Shown here: positions 1 through 12,737 of the stretch, in pieces
Numbering within the stretch: position 1 is the first letter of the stretch
How the letters are laid out: the number at the start of each line of letters is the position of its first letter
Origin: Tragulus kanchil
Lineage: Eukaryota > Chordata > Mammalia > Artiodactyla > Tragulidae
Assembly (NCBI GenBank): GCA_022376925.1
Contig: JAIOJX010000004.1
Span: forward strand, 992,001-1,056,000
Reading direction: 5' to 3'
DNA: 64,000 nucleotides
Notes under the pieces: generated by a model
Told to the model about the DNA's origin: nothing
Seen by the model: the letters and a program-made list of their open reading frames with translations, nothing else
Databases searched by the model: none
Position numbers and translations under genes: made by a program

Positions 1-383
1 CAGGGAGAGGTGGGTGGATGAATGTAGCTGAAAGGTAAAAGCTTCCAGTTATCAGATAAACAACTGTACTAGAGTTGTAATGAACAACATGCTAAATATT
101 TTATTATTCCATCATGTCTAAAATTATTACTTTGGGGTATATTAAATACAAAAATAAAGTGGTTATTAAAATAATAAATTTTCAAGTATTGTATTCACAT
201 TCCCTTTCACTACCAAAATGTCAGGTTTAAAATACCATTTGCTGTGTTTCATTCTCATTATGTCCAAAATGTAGAGCTGTTGTGTACCTTATGTGATTCT
301 TCAAAGAACTAAGTAACATATGGAAAACTTTCACAGAGCTTTTGAGAAAAACATTTATGTAAAAAGGGATTTTCATTCCACAA
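1..383. other. Unique AT-rich DNA, nothing recognised
   Basis: No coding signal, SINE or LINE was recognised before the left target-site duplication of the first L1. Confidence 0.5.
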
Positions 384-397
384 TGGACAATAACTTT
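384..397. repeat. Left target-site duplication of L1-A
   Basis: TGGACAATAACTTT here matches TGGATAATAACTTT at 5400-5413 with one mismatch, bracketing the minus-strand L1. A 14-bp TSD is usual for L1 target-primed reverse transcription. Confidence 0.75.
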
Positions 398-894
398 TTT
401 TTAAATTTTATTTTACTTTTAACTTCTACAGAGTTTTGTTGTTTACAGATATGTATGTTCTCAGATTAGTCATATGTATATCCTCCCCCATCCCACCCCT
501 CCCAACCATCACACAGCATCCCTGAAGGCTCCCCTTTTCTCACAGAGCAATGACTAGAGCTATTTTCTTCAAATACGATAGCACAGGCCTTCATGCTACT
601 TCCTTTACACCTCTCACCCACTGTTCCTTCCCCACAATGTCCATATGTCCACTATCCATGTCTGTCTTTCCGTTGCTTCACTGCATGTGCCATCATCTCC
701 ATCCTACTAGATTCCATATATGTGTGTTAGTATATTGCACTTGTCCTTCTCTTTCGGACTAACTTCACTTTTCATGATAGGTTCTAGAGCCAGCCACCTC
801 ATTAGGACTGATTCTTCTGCATTTCATTTTACAGCTGTATAGTATTCCATTGTATATATGTACCAGGGCCTTTGGATCCATTCATTCGTCAATG

Positions 895-3168
895 GGCATC
901 TAGGTTGCTTCCATGTTCTAGCTATTGTATAGAGAGCTGCAATGAACATTGGGGTACAGATGGTTCTTTTGGATTTAATGTCATCAGGGTATAAGCCTAA
1001 GAGTGGGATTGCTAGGTCATAGGGTGCTTCTATTTTTAGTTTTTGAAGAAATCTCCAGACTGTCTTCCATAGAGGCTGTCTCAATCTACATTCCCACCAG
1101 CAATGCAGGAGTGTTCCCTTTTCCCCGAACCCTCTCCAGCATTTATTGTCTGTCGATTTGTGGATGATGGCCATTCTGACAGGTGTGAGGTGATATCTCA
1201 TTGTAGTTTTGATTTGCATTTCTCTAATTATAAGTGAAGTTGAGCATCGTTTCATGTGCTTTTGGGCCATCTGTATGTCCTCTTTGGAGAGGTGTCTGTT
1301 TAGGTCTTTTTCCCATTTTTTGATTGGATTGTTCGTTTTTCTGGTGCTGAGTTACCTGAGTTGCTTGTAGATTTTGGAGCTTTATTCTTTGTCTGTTGTT
1401 TCATTTACTATGATTTTCTCCCATTCTGTGGGCTGTCTGTTCAGCTTTTTTGTGATTTCTTTTGCTGTACAAAAGCTTTTAAGTTTCATTAGGTCCCACA
1501 TGTTCATTTTTGTTTTTAGTTCTTCTATTCTAGTAGGTGGGTCAGAGAAGATCTTGCTTTGATTTATGTCCTGAGGGCTTTGCCTATATTCTCCTCTAAG
1601 AGTTTTAGGGTTTTCAGTCTTACAGTTAGGTCTTGAATCCATTTTGAGTTGATCTTTGTGTATGGTGTAAGGGAATGTTCCAACTTCATTATTTTGCATG
1701 TAGCTGTCCAATTTTCCCAGCACCATTTGTTGAAGAGGCTGTCTTTGTCCCATTTTATATGTTCACCTCCTTTGTCAAAAATAAGGTACCCATAAGTGCG
1801 TGGCTTTATCTCTGGATTCTCGATCTTGTTCCACTGGTCGATATTTCTGTTTTTGTGCCAGTACCATACTGTCTTGATAACTGTTGCTTTGTAGTAGAGT
1901 CTGAAGTTGGGGAGGCTGATCCTCCAGTTCCATTCTTCCTCCTCAGGATTGCTTTGGCTATTCGAGGTCTTTTGTGTTTCCACATGACGATCTTGTTCGG
2001 TGTCACTGGAAGTTTGATAGGGCATCTAGGTTGCTTCCATGTTCTAGCTATTGTATAGAGAGGTGCAAGGAAGATTGGGGTACAGGTGCTTCTTTCAGTT
2101 TTGATTTCATCAGGGTATAAGCCTAAGAGTGGGATTGCTAGGTCATAGGGTGCTTCTATTTTTAGTTTTTGAAGAAATCTCCAGACTGTCTTGCATAGAG
2201 GCTGTCTCAATCTACATTCCCACCAGCAATGCAGGAGTGTTCCCTTTTCCCTGAACCCTCTCCAGCATTTATTGTCTGTCGATTTGTGGATGATGGCCAT
2301 TCTGACAGGTGTGAGGTGATATCTCATTGTAGTTTTGATTTGCATTTCTCTAATTATAAGTGAAGTTGAGCATCGTTTCATGTGCTTTTGGGCCATCTGT
2401 ATGTCCTCTTTGGAGAGGTGTCTGTTTAGGTCTTTTTCCCATTTTTTGATTGGATTGTTCGTTTTTCTGGTGCTGAGTTACCTGAGTTGCTTGTAGATTT
2501 TGGAGCTTTATTCTTTGTCTGTTGTTTCATTTACTATGATTTTCTCCCATTCTGTGGGCTGTCTGTTCAGCTTTTTTGTGATTTCTTTTGCTGTACAAAA
2601 GCTTTTAAGTTTCATTAGGTCCCACATGTTCATTTTTGTTTTTAGTTCTTCTATTCTAGTAGGTGGGTCAGAGAAGATCTTGCTTTGATTTATGTCCTGA
2701 GGGCTTTGCCTATATTCTCCTCTAAGAGTTTTAGGGTTTTCAGTCTTACAGTTAGGTCTTGAATCCATTTTGAGTTGATCTTTGTGTATGGTGTAAGGGA
2801 ATGTTCCAACTTCATTATTTTGCATGTAGCTGTCCAATTTTCCCAGCACCATTTGTTGAAGAGGCTGTCTTTGTCCCATTTTATATGTTCACCTCCTTTG
2901 TCAAAAATAAGGTACCCATAAGTGCGTGGCTTTATCTCTGGATTCTCGATCTTGTTCCACTGGTCGATATTTCTGTTTTTGTGCCAGTACCATACTGTCT
3001 TGATAACTGTTGCTTTGTAGTAGAGTCTGAAGTTGGGGAGGCTGATCCTCCAGTTCCATTCTTCCTCCTCAGGATTGCTTTGGCTATTCGAGGTCTTTTG
3101 TGTTTCCACATGAACTGTGTCATTCTTTGGCCTAGTTCTGTGAAGAATGTCACTGGAAGTTTGATAGG
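895..3168. repeat. Tandem duplication 1, period 1126
   Basis: Copy A 895-2020 and copy B 2021-3168, inside L1-A. The end of copy A (about 1985-2020) is a shortened, corrupted version of the sequence that continues properly in copy B at 3110-3168. Confidence 0.93.
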
Positions 3169-5243
3169 GATCGCACTGAAACTATAGGTGACATTTGGTA
3201 GTATGGTCATTTTCACAATATTGATTCTTCCGACACAGGAACATGGACTATCTCTCCATCTGTTTAAGTCTTCTTTATTTCTTTTTTTTTTCTTTTTTCT
3301 TTTTAGTTTTTTATTTTCTTTCTTTCTTTCTTTTTTAATTCCTCCTACGAGTGTCTTGTGATTTTCTGTGCACAGTTCTTTTCTTTCTTGCAATGGGTTT
3401 ATTCCTAGATATTTGATTCTTTTGGTTGCAATGGTGAAGGGGATTGTCTCTTTGATTTCATTTTCTGATTTTTCATTGTTTGAGTATAGGAATGCCAGTG
3501 ATTTCTGTGTATTGATTTTGTATCCTATAACTTTGCTGAATTCACTGATTAGCTCTAGTAGTTTTGTAATAGTGTCTTTGGGATTTTCTGTGTATAATAT
3601 CATGTCATCTGCAAAAAGAGAGAGCTTGACTTCTTCCTTTCCAATCTGGATTCCTTTGATTTCTTTCTCTTCTCTTACTGCTGTTGCTAGAATTTCCAGG
3701 ACTATGTTGAATTAAGAGTGGTGAAAGTGGACACCCTTGTCTTGTTCCTGATCTTAGAAGAAATGCTTTCAGTTTTCTACCATTGAGGATAATGTTTGCT
3801 GTGGGCTTCTCATAGATGGCTTTTATTATGTTGAGATAGGTTTCTTCTATGCCCATTTTTTGAAGAGATTTTATCATAAATCGGTGTTGCACTTTGTTGA
3901 AGGCTTTTTCTGCATCTATTGAGATAATCATGTGATTTTTGTCTCTCAATTTGTTGATACGATGTATCACATTGATTGATTTGTGGATATTGAAGAATCC
4001 TTGCATGCCTGGGATGAACCTGACTTGATAATGAGCTTTTGATGTGCTGTCCAATTTTACCATTTTTAGGCCTTTGTGCTTTTTGTCCCTTTTGTCAAAA
4101 ATAAGGTACCCATAAGTGCGTGGCTTTATCTCTGGATTCACGATCTTGTTCCACTGGTCGATATTTGCCTTTGTGCCAGTTCCATACTGTCTTGATAACT
4201 GTTGCTTTGTAGTAGAGTCTGAAGTTGGGGAGGCTGATCCTCCAGTTCCATTCTTCCTCCTCAGGATTGCTTTGGCTATTCGAGGTCTTTTGTGTTTCCA
4301 CATGAACTGTGTCATTCTTTGGCCTAGTTCTGTGAAGAATGTCACTGGAAGTTTGATAGGGATCGCACTGAAACTATAGGTGACATTTGGTAGTATGGTC
4401 ATTTTCACAATATTGATTCTTCCGACACAGGAACATGGACTATCTCTCCATCTGTTTAAGTCTTCTTTATTTCTTTTTTTTTTCTTTTTTCTTTTTAGTT
4501 TTTTATTTTCTTTCTTTCTTTCTTTTTTAATTCCTCCTACGAGTGTCTTGTGATTTTCTGTGCACAGTTCTTTTCTTTCTTGCAATGGGTTTATTCCTAG
4601 ATATTTGATTCTTTTGGTTGCAATGGTGAAGGGGATTGTCTCTTTGATTTCATTTTCTGATTTTTCATTGTTTGAGTATAGGAATGCCAGTGATTTCTGT
4701 GTATTGATTTTGTATCCTATAACTTTGCTGAATTCACTGATTAGCTCTAGTAGTTTTGTAATAGTGTCTTTGGGATTTTCTGTGTATAATATCATGTCAT
4801 CTGCAAAAAGAGAGAGCTTGACTTCTTCCTTTCCAATCTGGATTCCTTTGATTTCTTTCTCTTCTCTTACTGCTGTTGCTAGAATTTCCAGGACTATGTT
4901 GAATTAAGAGTGGTGAAAGTGGACACCCTTGTCTTGTTCCTGATCTTAGAAGAAATGCTTTCAGTTTTTCACCATTGAGGATAATGTTTGCTGTGGGCTT
5001 CTCATAGATGGCTTTTATTATGTTGAGATAGGTTTCTTCTATGCCCATTTTTTGAAGAGATTTTATCATAAATCGGTGTTGCACTTTGTTGAAGGCTTTT
5101 TCTGCATCTATTGAGATAATCATGTGATTTTTGTCTCTCAATTTGTTGATACGATGTATCACATTGATTGATTTGTGGATATTGAAGAATCCTTGCATGC
5201 CTGGGATGAACCTGACTTGATCATGATGTATGAGCTTTTTGAT
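2897..5243. repeat. Tandem duplication 2, period 1192-1194
   Basis: Copy A 2897-4090 and copy B 4091-5243, in L1-A. The tail of copy A from 4030 is a degraded reading of 5220-5245. The offset changes by two bases at one indel near 4167. Confidence 0.92.
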
Positions 5244-5399
5244 GTGTTGTTGATTTCTGTTTCCTAGGATTTTGTTGAGGATTTTGGCGTCTAGATTCAT
5301 CAGTGAAATTGGCCTATAATTTTCTCTTTTTGTGTTGTCTTTGCCTGGCTTTGGTATCAGGGTGATGGTGGCCTCATAGAATGTGTTTGGACGTGTTAG

Positions 5400-5413
5400 T
5401 GGATAATAACTTT
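5400..5413. repeat. Right target-site duplication of L1-A
   Basis: TGGATAATAACTTT partners the copy at 384-397. A further copy occurs at about 6521-6534 only because the segment is tandemly duplicated. Confidence 0.75.
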
Positions 5414-6133
5414 AATCAATACATTTGAATTCCTGGATAATAGTCATTATCTCTGCTTTTGTTTATTATCTTGTTTCTCACATCTGACATAGGACCTGAT
5501 GCATAGTAGACCTTTGTATAATATGAAATTTTAAAAAGAGCATGTAAATGAACAAATATGTTCCCTGAAGAATTTTTTCACAAGTCTATACTTTTCTTTG
5601 CATCCCAAAGAAGTGAAGGAACTGACTAAAAGCATTTTTGTAATGTTGCTCTACAAAGTAACATTCTAATGGATACTTTCCTTAAGAGGGATATTAGAGA
5701 TTTAAATGATTTAATATCTCCCACAGTAATTACTCTTTCAATTTAAAAGTATCTATTGAGAAGAAGAACAAAATGACTAGCAGAGCATATGTCATGATTT
5801 CTAGTTGTCATTCAAGAGTCAATCTACATTTTTGCCACTACACTCAAGGTGTGAATGCTGCTTTGTGCACACAACTAAAGCCTGCTTCTTGTGGCTAGAA
5901 GATGGAGATAAGTGGAGAAATATCTGATTTGGACCTAATACAGAAAGTCCTAAGTCAATAAAGGTCACATTACCTCCCATTTCAGGAGCACCCACTTACC
6001 TCTCAACTGATTTGTGACTGAGAATAAAAAACATATTAAATTTTCCCCAGCCATTAGTGTTATATTATCTCTTTATAGGTTCTGCAATTACCAAAAATAA
6101 AGATAACTAAGATCCATGTTAAACTAGGTTGAG

Positions 6134-6520
6134 TTTTATTATGTTGAGATAGGTTTCTTCTATGCCCATTTTTTGAAGAGATTTTATCATAAATCGGTGT
6201 TGCACTTTGTTGAAGGCTTTTTCTGCATCTATTGAGATAATCATGTGATTTTTGTCTCTCAATTTGTTGATACGATGTATCACATTGATTGATTTGTGGA
6301 TATTGAAGAATCCTTGCATGCCTGGGATGAACCTGACTTGATCATGATGTATGAGCTTTTTGATGTGTTGTTGATTTCTGTTTCCTAGGATTTTGTTGAG
6401 GATTTTGGCGTCTAGATTCATCAGTGAAATTGGCCTATAATTTTCTCTTTTTGTGTTGTCTTTGCCTGGCTTTGGTATCAGGGTGATGGTGGCCTCATAG
6501 AATGTGTTTGGACGTGTTAG
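6134..6520 (-). mobile_element. Repeated 5' piece of L1-A
   Basis: This is the same L1 ORF2 piece as 5013-5399, present again as part of duplication 3. It is not an independent insertion, since it has no poly(A) end and the flanking DNA is duplicated with it. Confidence 0.9.
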
Positions 6521-6853
6521 TGGATAATAACTTTAATCAATACATTTGAATTCCTGGATAATAGTCATTATCTCTGCTTTTGTTTATTATCTTGTTTCTC
6601 ACATCTGACATAGGACCTGATGCATAGTAGACCTTTGTATAATATGAAATTTTAAAAAGAGCATGTAAATGAACAAATATGTTCCCTGAAGAATTTTTTC
6701 ACAAGTCTATACTTTTCTTTGCATCCCAAAGAAGTGAAGGAACTGGCTAAAAGCATTTTTGTAATGTTGCTCTACAAAGTAACATTCTAATGGATACTTT
6801 CCTTAAGAGGGATATTAGAGATTTAAATGATTTAATATCTCCCACAGTAATTA

Positions 6854-9137
6854 CTCTTTCAATTTAAAAGTATCTATTGAGAAGAAGAACAAAATGACTA
6901 GCAGAGCATATGTCATGATTTCTAGTTGTCATTCAAGAGTCAATCTACATTTTTGCCACTACACTCAAGGTGTGAATGCTGCTTTGTGCACACAACTAAA
7001 GCCTGCTTCTTGTGGCTAGAAGATGGAGATAAGTGGAGAAATATCTGATTTGGACCTAATACAGAAAGTCCTAAGTCAATAAAGGTCACATTACCTCCCA
7101 TTTCAGGAGCACCCACTTACCTCTCAACTGATTTGTGACTGAGAATAAAAAACATATTAAATTTTCCCCCAGCCATTAGTGTTATATTATCTCTTTATAG
7201 GTTCTGCAATTCATCCAATTATACAGATAACTATGTCTTAGAGTCCATATCAACTAAGATCCATGATAATAATTATTAACATGGGTTGCTTCTTAGATTT
7301 CAACTTCTTAGAAACCTCTGCTAGAAGTTCCAAATCTTTAAAACAGAGAGAATCCACGTTTCTGTACTTTTGTAAATATCCAAGTAATCTAACATTTGGT
7401 CATCTCTGGAAAATAAGTGACTGCAGGTGTCAAAAATATGTTTATGTCTTAACCTGCTACCCAGCCAAATAAACAAGGCACATATTGAAAAATATAACAT
7501 CATTCAACATTTTACAAAGCAAATATTTAAATCTTTAAATTGCATTAGGTTTTACCTTGTCAAAAATATGACTACAATGCTAGCTTTTCAAATTGTCATT
7601 GAAAAACTGAACATAGAAGGTAACAACGCTGAACCCAAAAAATTTTAAAGTTAGAACTTGAAATATCCTACATTTCATCTTGTATTCTGCAAGATTCACC
7701 TGGTTTTCTAAGAATGAAAGACCTTGACTGTACTACTGTAAATGTAGAATCCACTGCAAAATGGAATCACAGTAAAAGATGTAGGGGTGCATAGCTCCAG
7801 CAAAAACTCAGCATTTACCATAAAGAATAAACATATATTTGCCACCACTTTTTCTGTAGAAGGCATCAGAGAGGAAGGGGCACAAATCATTAAAGAACAC
7901 AGAAAATTTAACTCTCTGACAATATACAAAGTGTTTCTAAATGAGGAGATTTATGGGACATATTAGAAAGGCTGTGTTCTACCTCCATAGATGGACCCCC
8001 TGCTCCTCTTTCAATTTAAAATTTTTGAGAAGGAGAACAAAATGACTAGCAGAGCATATGTCATGATTTCTAGTTGTCATTCAAGAGTCAATCTACATTT
8101 TTGCCACTACACTCAAGGTGTGAATGCTGCTTTGTGCACACAACTAAAGCCTGCTTCTTGTGGCTAGAAGATGGAGATAAGTGGAGAAATATCTGATTTG
8201 GACCTAATACAGAAAGTCCTAAGTCAATAAAGGTCACATTACCTCCCATTTCAGGAGCACCCACTTACCTCTCAACTGATTTGTGACTGAGAATAAAAAA
8301 CATATTAAATTTTCCCCCAGCCATTAGTGTTATATTATCTCTTTATAGGTTCTGCAATTCATCCAATTATACAGATAACTATGTCTTAGAGTCCATATCA
8401 ACTAAGATCCATGATAATAATTATTAACATGGGTTGCTTCTTAGATTTCAACTTCTTAGAAACCTCTGCTAGAAGTTCCAAATCTTTAAAACAGAGAGAA
8501 TCCACGTTTCTGTACTTTTGTAAATATCCAAGTAATCTAACATTTGGTCATCTCTGGAAAATAAGTGACTGCAGGTGTCAAAAATATGTTTATGTCTTAA
8601 CCTGCTACCCAGCCAAATAAACAAGGCACATATTGAAAAATATAACATCATTCAACATTTTACAAAGCAAATATTTAAATCTTTAAATTGCATTAGGTTT
8701 TACCTTGTCAAAAATATGACTACAATGCTAGCTTTTCAAATTGTCATTGAAAAACTGAACATAGAAGGTAACAACGCTGAACCCAAAAAATTTTAAAGTT
8801 AGAACTTGAAATATCCTACATTTCATCTTGTATTCTGCAAGATTCACCTGGTTTTCTAAGAATGAAAGACCTTGACTGTACTACTGTAAATGTAGAATCC
8901 ACTGCAAAATGGAATCACAGTAAAAGATGTAGGGGTGCATAGCTCCAGCAAAAACTCAGCATTTACCATAAAGAATAAACATATATTTGCCACCACTTTT
9001 TCTGTAGAAGGCATCAGAGAGGAAGGGGCACAAATCATTAAAGAACACAGAAAATTTAACTCTCTGACAATATACAAAGTGTTTCTAAATGAGGAGATTT
9101 ATGGGACATATTAGAAAGGCTGTGTTCTACCTCCATA
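6854..9137. repeat. Tandem duplication 4, period 1148-1152
   Basis: Copy A 6854-8005 and copy B 8006-9137, in unique DNA. The tail of copy A (7990-8005) is a shortened reading of the true continuation at 9137-9165. Confidence 0.93.
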
Positions 9138-9370
9138 AGGAGCTGGACCCCACCTGCTCCTCTACCTTGCACTGTCCTGCTCCTACTATGGGAATATTTG
9201 ATCCTTACTGTTTGTTCTGCCATGACTCCATCTTCAGATAAGATTTAAGAAACGGAGGCATCAGGCATTTTGTTATTCCAGATTTTCCAAGAGATAGCAT
9301 ATGTCTAGGGTTAGTGAGACATGAATTTTTTGGGATAAGGAATAAATTCAGTACCTTGAAGAGTTATCTA

Positions 9371-9455
9371 CACCACATGTTCATTACAGCACTAGCCATT
9401 GAGGTCAAGATATGGAAAAAATCCACTGACAGATGAGTGGATAAAGAAATCGTAG

Positions 9456-9497
<42 letters not shown>

Positions 9498-9856
9498 TGC
9501 AATGGAATATTATTCAGCTGTTAAAAGGAACTCAGGTCATTTGCAACCACATAAATGAACCTGAAGGATATTATGCTAAGTGAAATAACCTGACACAGAA
9601 AGACAAATAATGTATGGTCACCCTTATATGTGAAATCAAAAAAAGTTAAATACATAGATGCAGAGAATAGAAAGGCAGTTATAGGGGTAGGAAGGTGGGG
9701 AAAATGCAGAGATCCTGGTCAAAGGGTACAACACTGTGATTATGTAGAATGATTAAGTCTAGAGATTAAGTACAGCATGATGTCTACACCATAATGAACA
9801 CTGGAAATTAGTTAAGAAAACAGATTTCAAGTGCTCTCATTTAAAAAAAAAAAAAA
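9371..9856 (+). mobile_element. Old L1 3' end
   Basis: The sequence carries the conserved L1 tail order: a CATGTTCATTACAGCACTAGCC-like segment, the ATGGAATATTATTCAGC motif near 9502, the AAGTGAAATAACCTGACA segment, and an A run ending near 9856. Many differences from the younger L1s here mark an ancient L1M-type copy. A (CA)n tract of about 37 bases at 9457-9493 has expanded inside it. Confidence 0.8.
9457..9493. repeat. (CA)n microsatellite
   Basis: An uninterrupted AC/CA dinucleotide run lies within the old L1 tail. Confidence 0.9.
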
Positions 9857-10560
9857 AGTTAACTATGTGCCAATTAACTGTCTTGACCATAGTACTCATT
9901 TTGCTCTATATGCATATAAATACATAGAAAATACAGTTTTTGTTTTTATAAAGCATTCTTCCATCTATGCGCACTATACCCCCCACTGCTGTCTTCTCAA
10001 TAATGTTGTTTTAGCAATTTTATCAATGTGCTAAATTCTCAATTTATTCTTCTTCTGGACCTCTTCCAGTAGTTTATATACTTCCTGTTATTTCTCCCAC
10101 AAAATATATATACAGGAGAGAAAGAGAAAAAATGAAAACAAATAATTCCTGGGCTCCACATACTCTTTAATTTTTTTCTCATTAACTTACTCCTATTAGA
10201 CCAAAATATCTCTAAAGGGCAAGCTACATACACTGACTCCAGTTTATTCTCTTCTATTTTCTATAAAGTCTGCTCTAATCAAGTTCTATTCATGACAACA
10301 GCAAACCTGTCATCATCAAGGCCAGAGATGTCTTTATGTTGCAAAAGCCAATGATTTTAATTCTCTTTTCATTTGACATACCAACATTTCATGTATGTTT
10401 TCTCTATTAGGCTCCCAGTAGAACTTACTCTTGGACATTTCATCTCAGTCTGCAAATTCATGTTCATCAACTGATCAAAAAACACTGGAATGCTACAGTG
10501 TTTCAGCCTGGACTGAATCTGAATTTTGCCCATACTTATTCTCTTAGTAATCTCTACTCT
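9857..10560. other. Unique intergenic DNA, nothing recognised
   Basis: No coding, RNA or repeat signal could be assigned between the old L1 tail and a Bov-tA SINE. Confidence 0.5.
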
Positions 10561-10742
10561 CTGGGCTTCCCTGGTAGCTCAGCTGGTACAGAACCTATCT
10601 GCCAATGCGAGACATACAAGAGACACAGTTTAACCTCTGGGTCAGGAAGATCTCCTGGAATAGGAAATGGCAACCGGCTCCAGTATTCTTACCTGGAGAA
10701 CTCCATGGACAGAGGAGCCCGGTGGGCTCAAACAGTTGGACA
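10561..10742 (+). mobile_element. Bov-tA SINE
   Basis: tRNA-like head (GGCTTCCCTGGTAGCTCAG) followed by the diagnostic body: GGAAATGGCAACC, CTCCAGTATTCTT, CCATGGACAGAGGAGCC and the GGTGGGCT segment. Bov-tA is ruminant-specific. The copy has moderate divergence. Confidence 0.9.
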
Positions 10743-10795
10743 CATCTGAGTATGCATGTATACACACACATCTGAGTATGCATGTATACACACAT
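10739..10795. repeat. 28-bp unit repeated twice at a SINE tail
   Basis: The unit starting CACATCTGAGTATGCATG occurs twice in direct succession, ending in ACACACA. This looks like tail slippage of the preceding Bov-tA. Confidence 0.85.
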
Positions 10796-11734
10796 AACAC
10801 TTCTTTTAAAAAAATCTAGGTTCTTGTATATAACAGCTCACTCCTGATTTTTAGTTGAATATCTAATCAAAATCTCTAAATCATTCTGTCCCAAATTAAG
10901 CTCTTAACATTCTTTCCAACAATTGTTTCTTTCCCATTGCACTCCAACTCATAAAATGGCAACTCCAGTTTTTCCAGTTGCAAAGTCAAAAACCTATAAT
11001 CATCCTTGACTCCACTCTTTCTCTCACACCCAACATGTGAACCATTAGCAAATTATTTTGGCTCTATCTTCAAAATATATCCTAAAGCTAACCACTTTTC
11101 AACACCTCCACCAGTTAATCTTCAGTGCAGCCACTGTCTTGTTTGACTTCAATTATTACAATAGTCTCCTAACCATCATCACTGCTTCCTCTCTTTCCAT
11201 ATGCATTCAGTATTATACATCAGCACAACACATTCAGCAAGAATAATTCTATCTAAATAGAATTTTACCTTGCTACCTCCTTCGGCATAAATCTCTAATA
11301 ACCAGGTTAACTCTTTGATAAAGGCCCCACCCTGCTACCTGGGAGTAATTCTCTGTCATTTTTATATTTTGTGCTCTGGTCTCTTGGTTATTCCCTTTGA
11401 ATCACCTCCCTTCCCTGGGAGGCTTCTGCCCATAAATATTTTGTATGATACTTCATGAAACAAGGTCTCTTACCTTTTACTGTTTTGTTTTTTTACTGTC
11501 TGTGTCTGTCCCTTTTAGCCTAGGCTTGGTTAATTTCTTCAAAAATGCTTTGGGTTTTTCACATACCATCTTGCATTACACCTTACTGGACCAAAGGCAC
11601 ACTTCAAATCTACTCAAAAGAAGTCATTCTCAACATTGGTCTGTGTACAGTTACTGTGAGACAGTGTGGCATAGAGGCTTTATTCTCTTACAGAGTTGAT
11701 GAGATCTTAAGATCCTTAGAAAGTTATTGGACAG
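10796..11734. other. Intergenic DNA with a possible ancient L2-like remnant
   Basis: From about 10980 to 11260 the sequence resembles an old mammalian interspersed repeat: ATCCTTGACTCCACTCTTTC, then a GGCTCTATCTTCAAAATATA segment, a run of CCACTTTTCAACACCTCC, and AATAGTCTCCTAACC. I believe this is L2-type, from memory of the consensus, without a search. The remainder is unassigned. Confidence 0.35.
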
Positions 11735-11915
11735 TACAAGGGACTTATGAAAGATCATCTGAAAATTATGTGAGGTTTAGAGGGTTTGACAGCTTCATAC
11801 TTGTATAGACATTGTGATGTTTTACTGGCAGCAATCACACTTTTAATTTTTGTCCTGAGTCTTTCTAAAAGAGACTTGGGATGAAAGACAATTATGGTTT
11901 CAAATCCAGAAAGCC
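11735..11915 (+). repeat. Diverged repeat unit, left copy
   Basis: This matches 13278-13392 continuing at 14401-14482 at clearly lower identity than the 1.1-kb duplications, with substitutions throughout. The right copy is split by an L1. It could be an old local duplication or two members of an interspersed family I do not recognise. Confidence 0.65.
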
Positions 11916-12029
11916 CTTTCCTCTTATTGAGGTTCTTCAGTCTTCTGTTAATAGGTCTTCCTAGCTTCTACCTACCACCCAGTTCCAAAGTCAGTGTTGA
12001 ATGTTTTGATGTGTTTTTTACTACACATA

Positions 12030-12226
12030 GGGCTTCTCTGCTGTCTCAAATAGTAAAGAATCTGCCTCCAATGCAGAGTCAATCCCCGGGTCGGGAAGAT
12101 CCCCTGGAGATGGAAATGGAAACCCATGGCAGTATTCTTCTCAGGGGAACTCCATGGACAGAGGAGCCTAGTGAACCACAGTCCATAGTGTTGCAGAGTC
12201 AGATATGACTGAGAGACTTCAAGAGC
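12030..12226 (+). mobile_element. Bov-tA SINE
   Basis: AAAGAATCTGCC, TCGGGAAGATCCCCTGGAGA, the CCATGGACAGAGGAGCC block and a GTCAGATATGACTGAGAGAC end mark a diverged Bov-tA with TATGACTGAG tail. Confidence 0.88.
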
Positions 12227-12456
12227 AAGAGCCATTACATGTATTCGTTATTTCCACACACAACTTCAGATACTAGGTTTGGTTATTTTTGTTTTTGCTG
12301 CATTGTAAACCAACTTTAAATTAGTGATACAAAATGACAGCCACTTTACAGTATTCATGGATTCTACTGGAGCAGGGAATAGGGAATAGGCAATGTATTT
12401 TGTCTTTGGTTGATGATATAGAGCTTCAGTCTCAGAAGATTAAAATGGCTAAGACA

Positions 12457-12737
12457 GGGCTTCCCCAGTGGTCCAGTGGGTAAAGACTCCGCCTTGCAGT
12501 ACAAGGGGTGCTGGTTCGATCCCTGGCCTGGGAAGATCCCATGTGACGTGGAGCAACTGGACCAATGTGTCCAACCACGGAGCCAGAGCTCTGGAGCACA
12601 TGTGCCCACAGCCAGTGCTCTGTAACAAGAAAGACCACTGTGATGGGAGGCCCACATAGGCCAAAAGAACAAAGATGGAAATAAATGAAAGACCAACAGA
12701 AGTGGCCAAAAAATATATGTGTATATATATATGGCTA
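12457..12737 (+). mobile_element. CHR-type tRNA-derived SINE
   Basis: The head (GGGCTTCCCCAGTGGTCCAG) has A-box-like TGGTCCAGTGGG and B-box-like GGTTCGATCCC, followed by CTGGGAAGATCCCA, a GAGCTCTGGAGCAC stretch, and GATGGGAGGCCCAC before an AT-rich tail. ATGGCTA occurs on both sides as a possible short TSD. Confidence 0.8.

Larger units (their letters stand above)
398..5399 (-). mobile_element. L1-A: 5'-truncated L1 LINE, internally double-duplicated
   Basis: This is a LINE-1 copy in reverse orientation. Its 3' poly(A) end is the T-rich tract at about 398-420, and its truncated 5' end is at about 5399. Minus-strand frames give ORF2 reverse-transcriptase text, including SIDAEKAF, the FADDM catalytic motif near 3600 and 4795, and [14 protein letters not shown], plus the ORF2 C-terminus. 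It is broken by frameshifts and stops, so it is not active. As assembled it is 5.0 kb, but two tandem duplications (895-3168 and 2897-5243) inflate it; the underlying insertion is about 2.7 kb. A minus-strand frame of 396 residues at 3605-4795 crosses the junction near 4091 and is chimeric. Confidence 0.9.
5013..7212. repeat. Tandem duplication 3, period 1121
   Basis: Copy A 5013-6133 and copy B 6134-7212. It spans the 5' end of L1-A plus unique flank, so an L1 fragment with its TSD reappears at 6134-6534. The end of copy A (6090-6130) is a scrambled version of 7212-7265. Confidence 0.93.
5414..9370. other. Unique intergenic DNA, inflated by duplications 3 and 4
   Basis: AT-rich sequence without a recognised gene. 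Short frames of 60-73 codons occur on both strands, in identical pairs 1148 bases apart because of duplication; none resembles a known protein. About 1.7 kb of independent sequence lies here. Confidence 0.6.

Noticed and set aside
3605..4795. 396-codon open frame on the minus strand as a gene
   Set aside because: It is L1 ORF2 text, and it crosses the duplication junction near 4091, joining two non-adjacent parts of ORF2.
9457..9493. (CA)n tract as a regulatory element
   Set aside because: It is a simple microsatellite in an old L1 tail with no supporting context.
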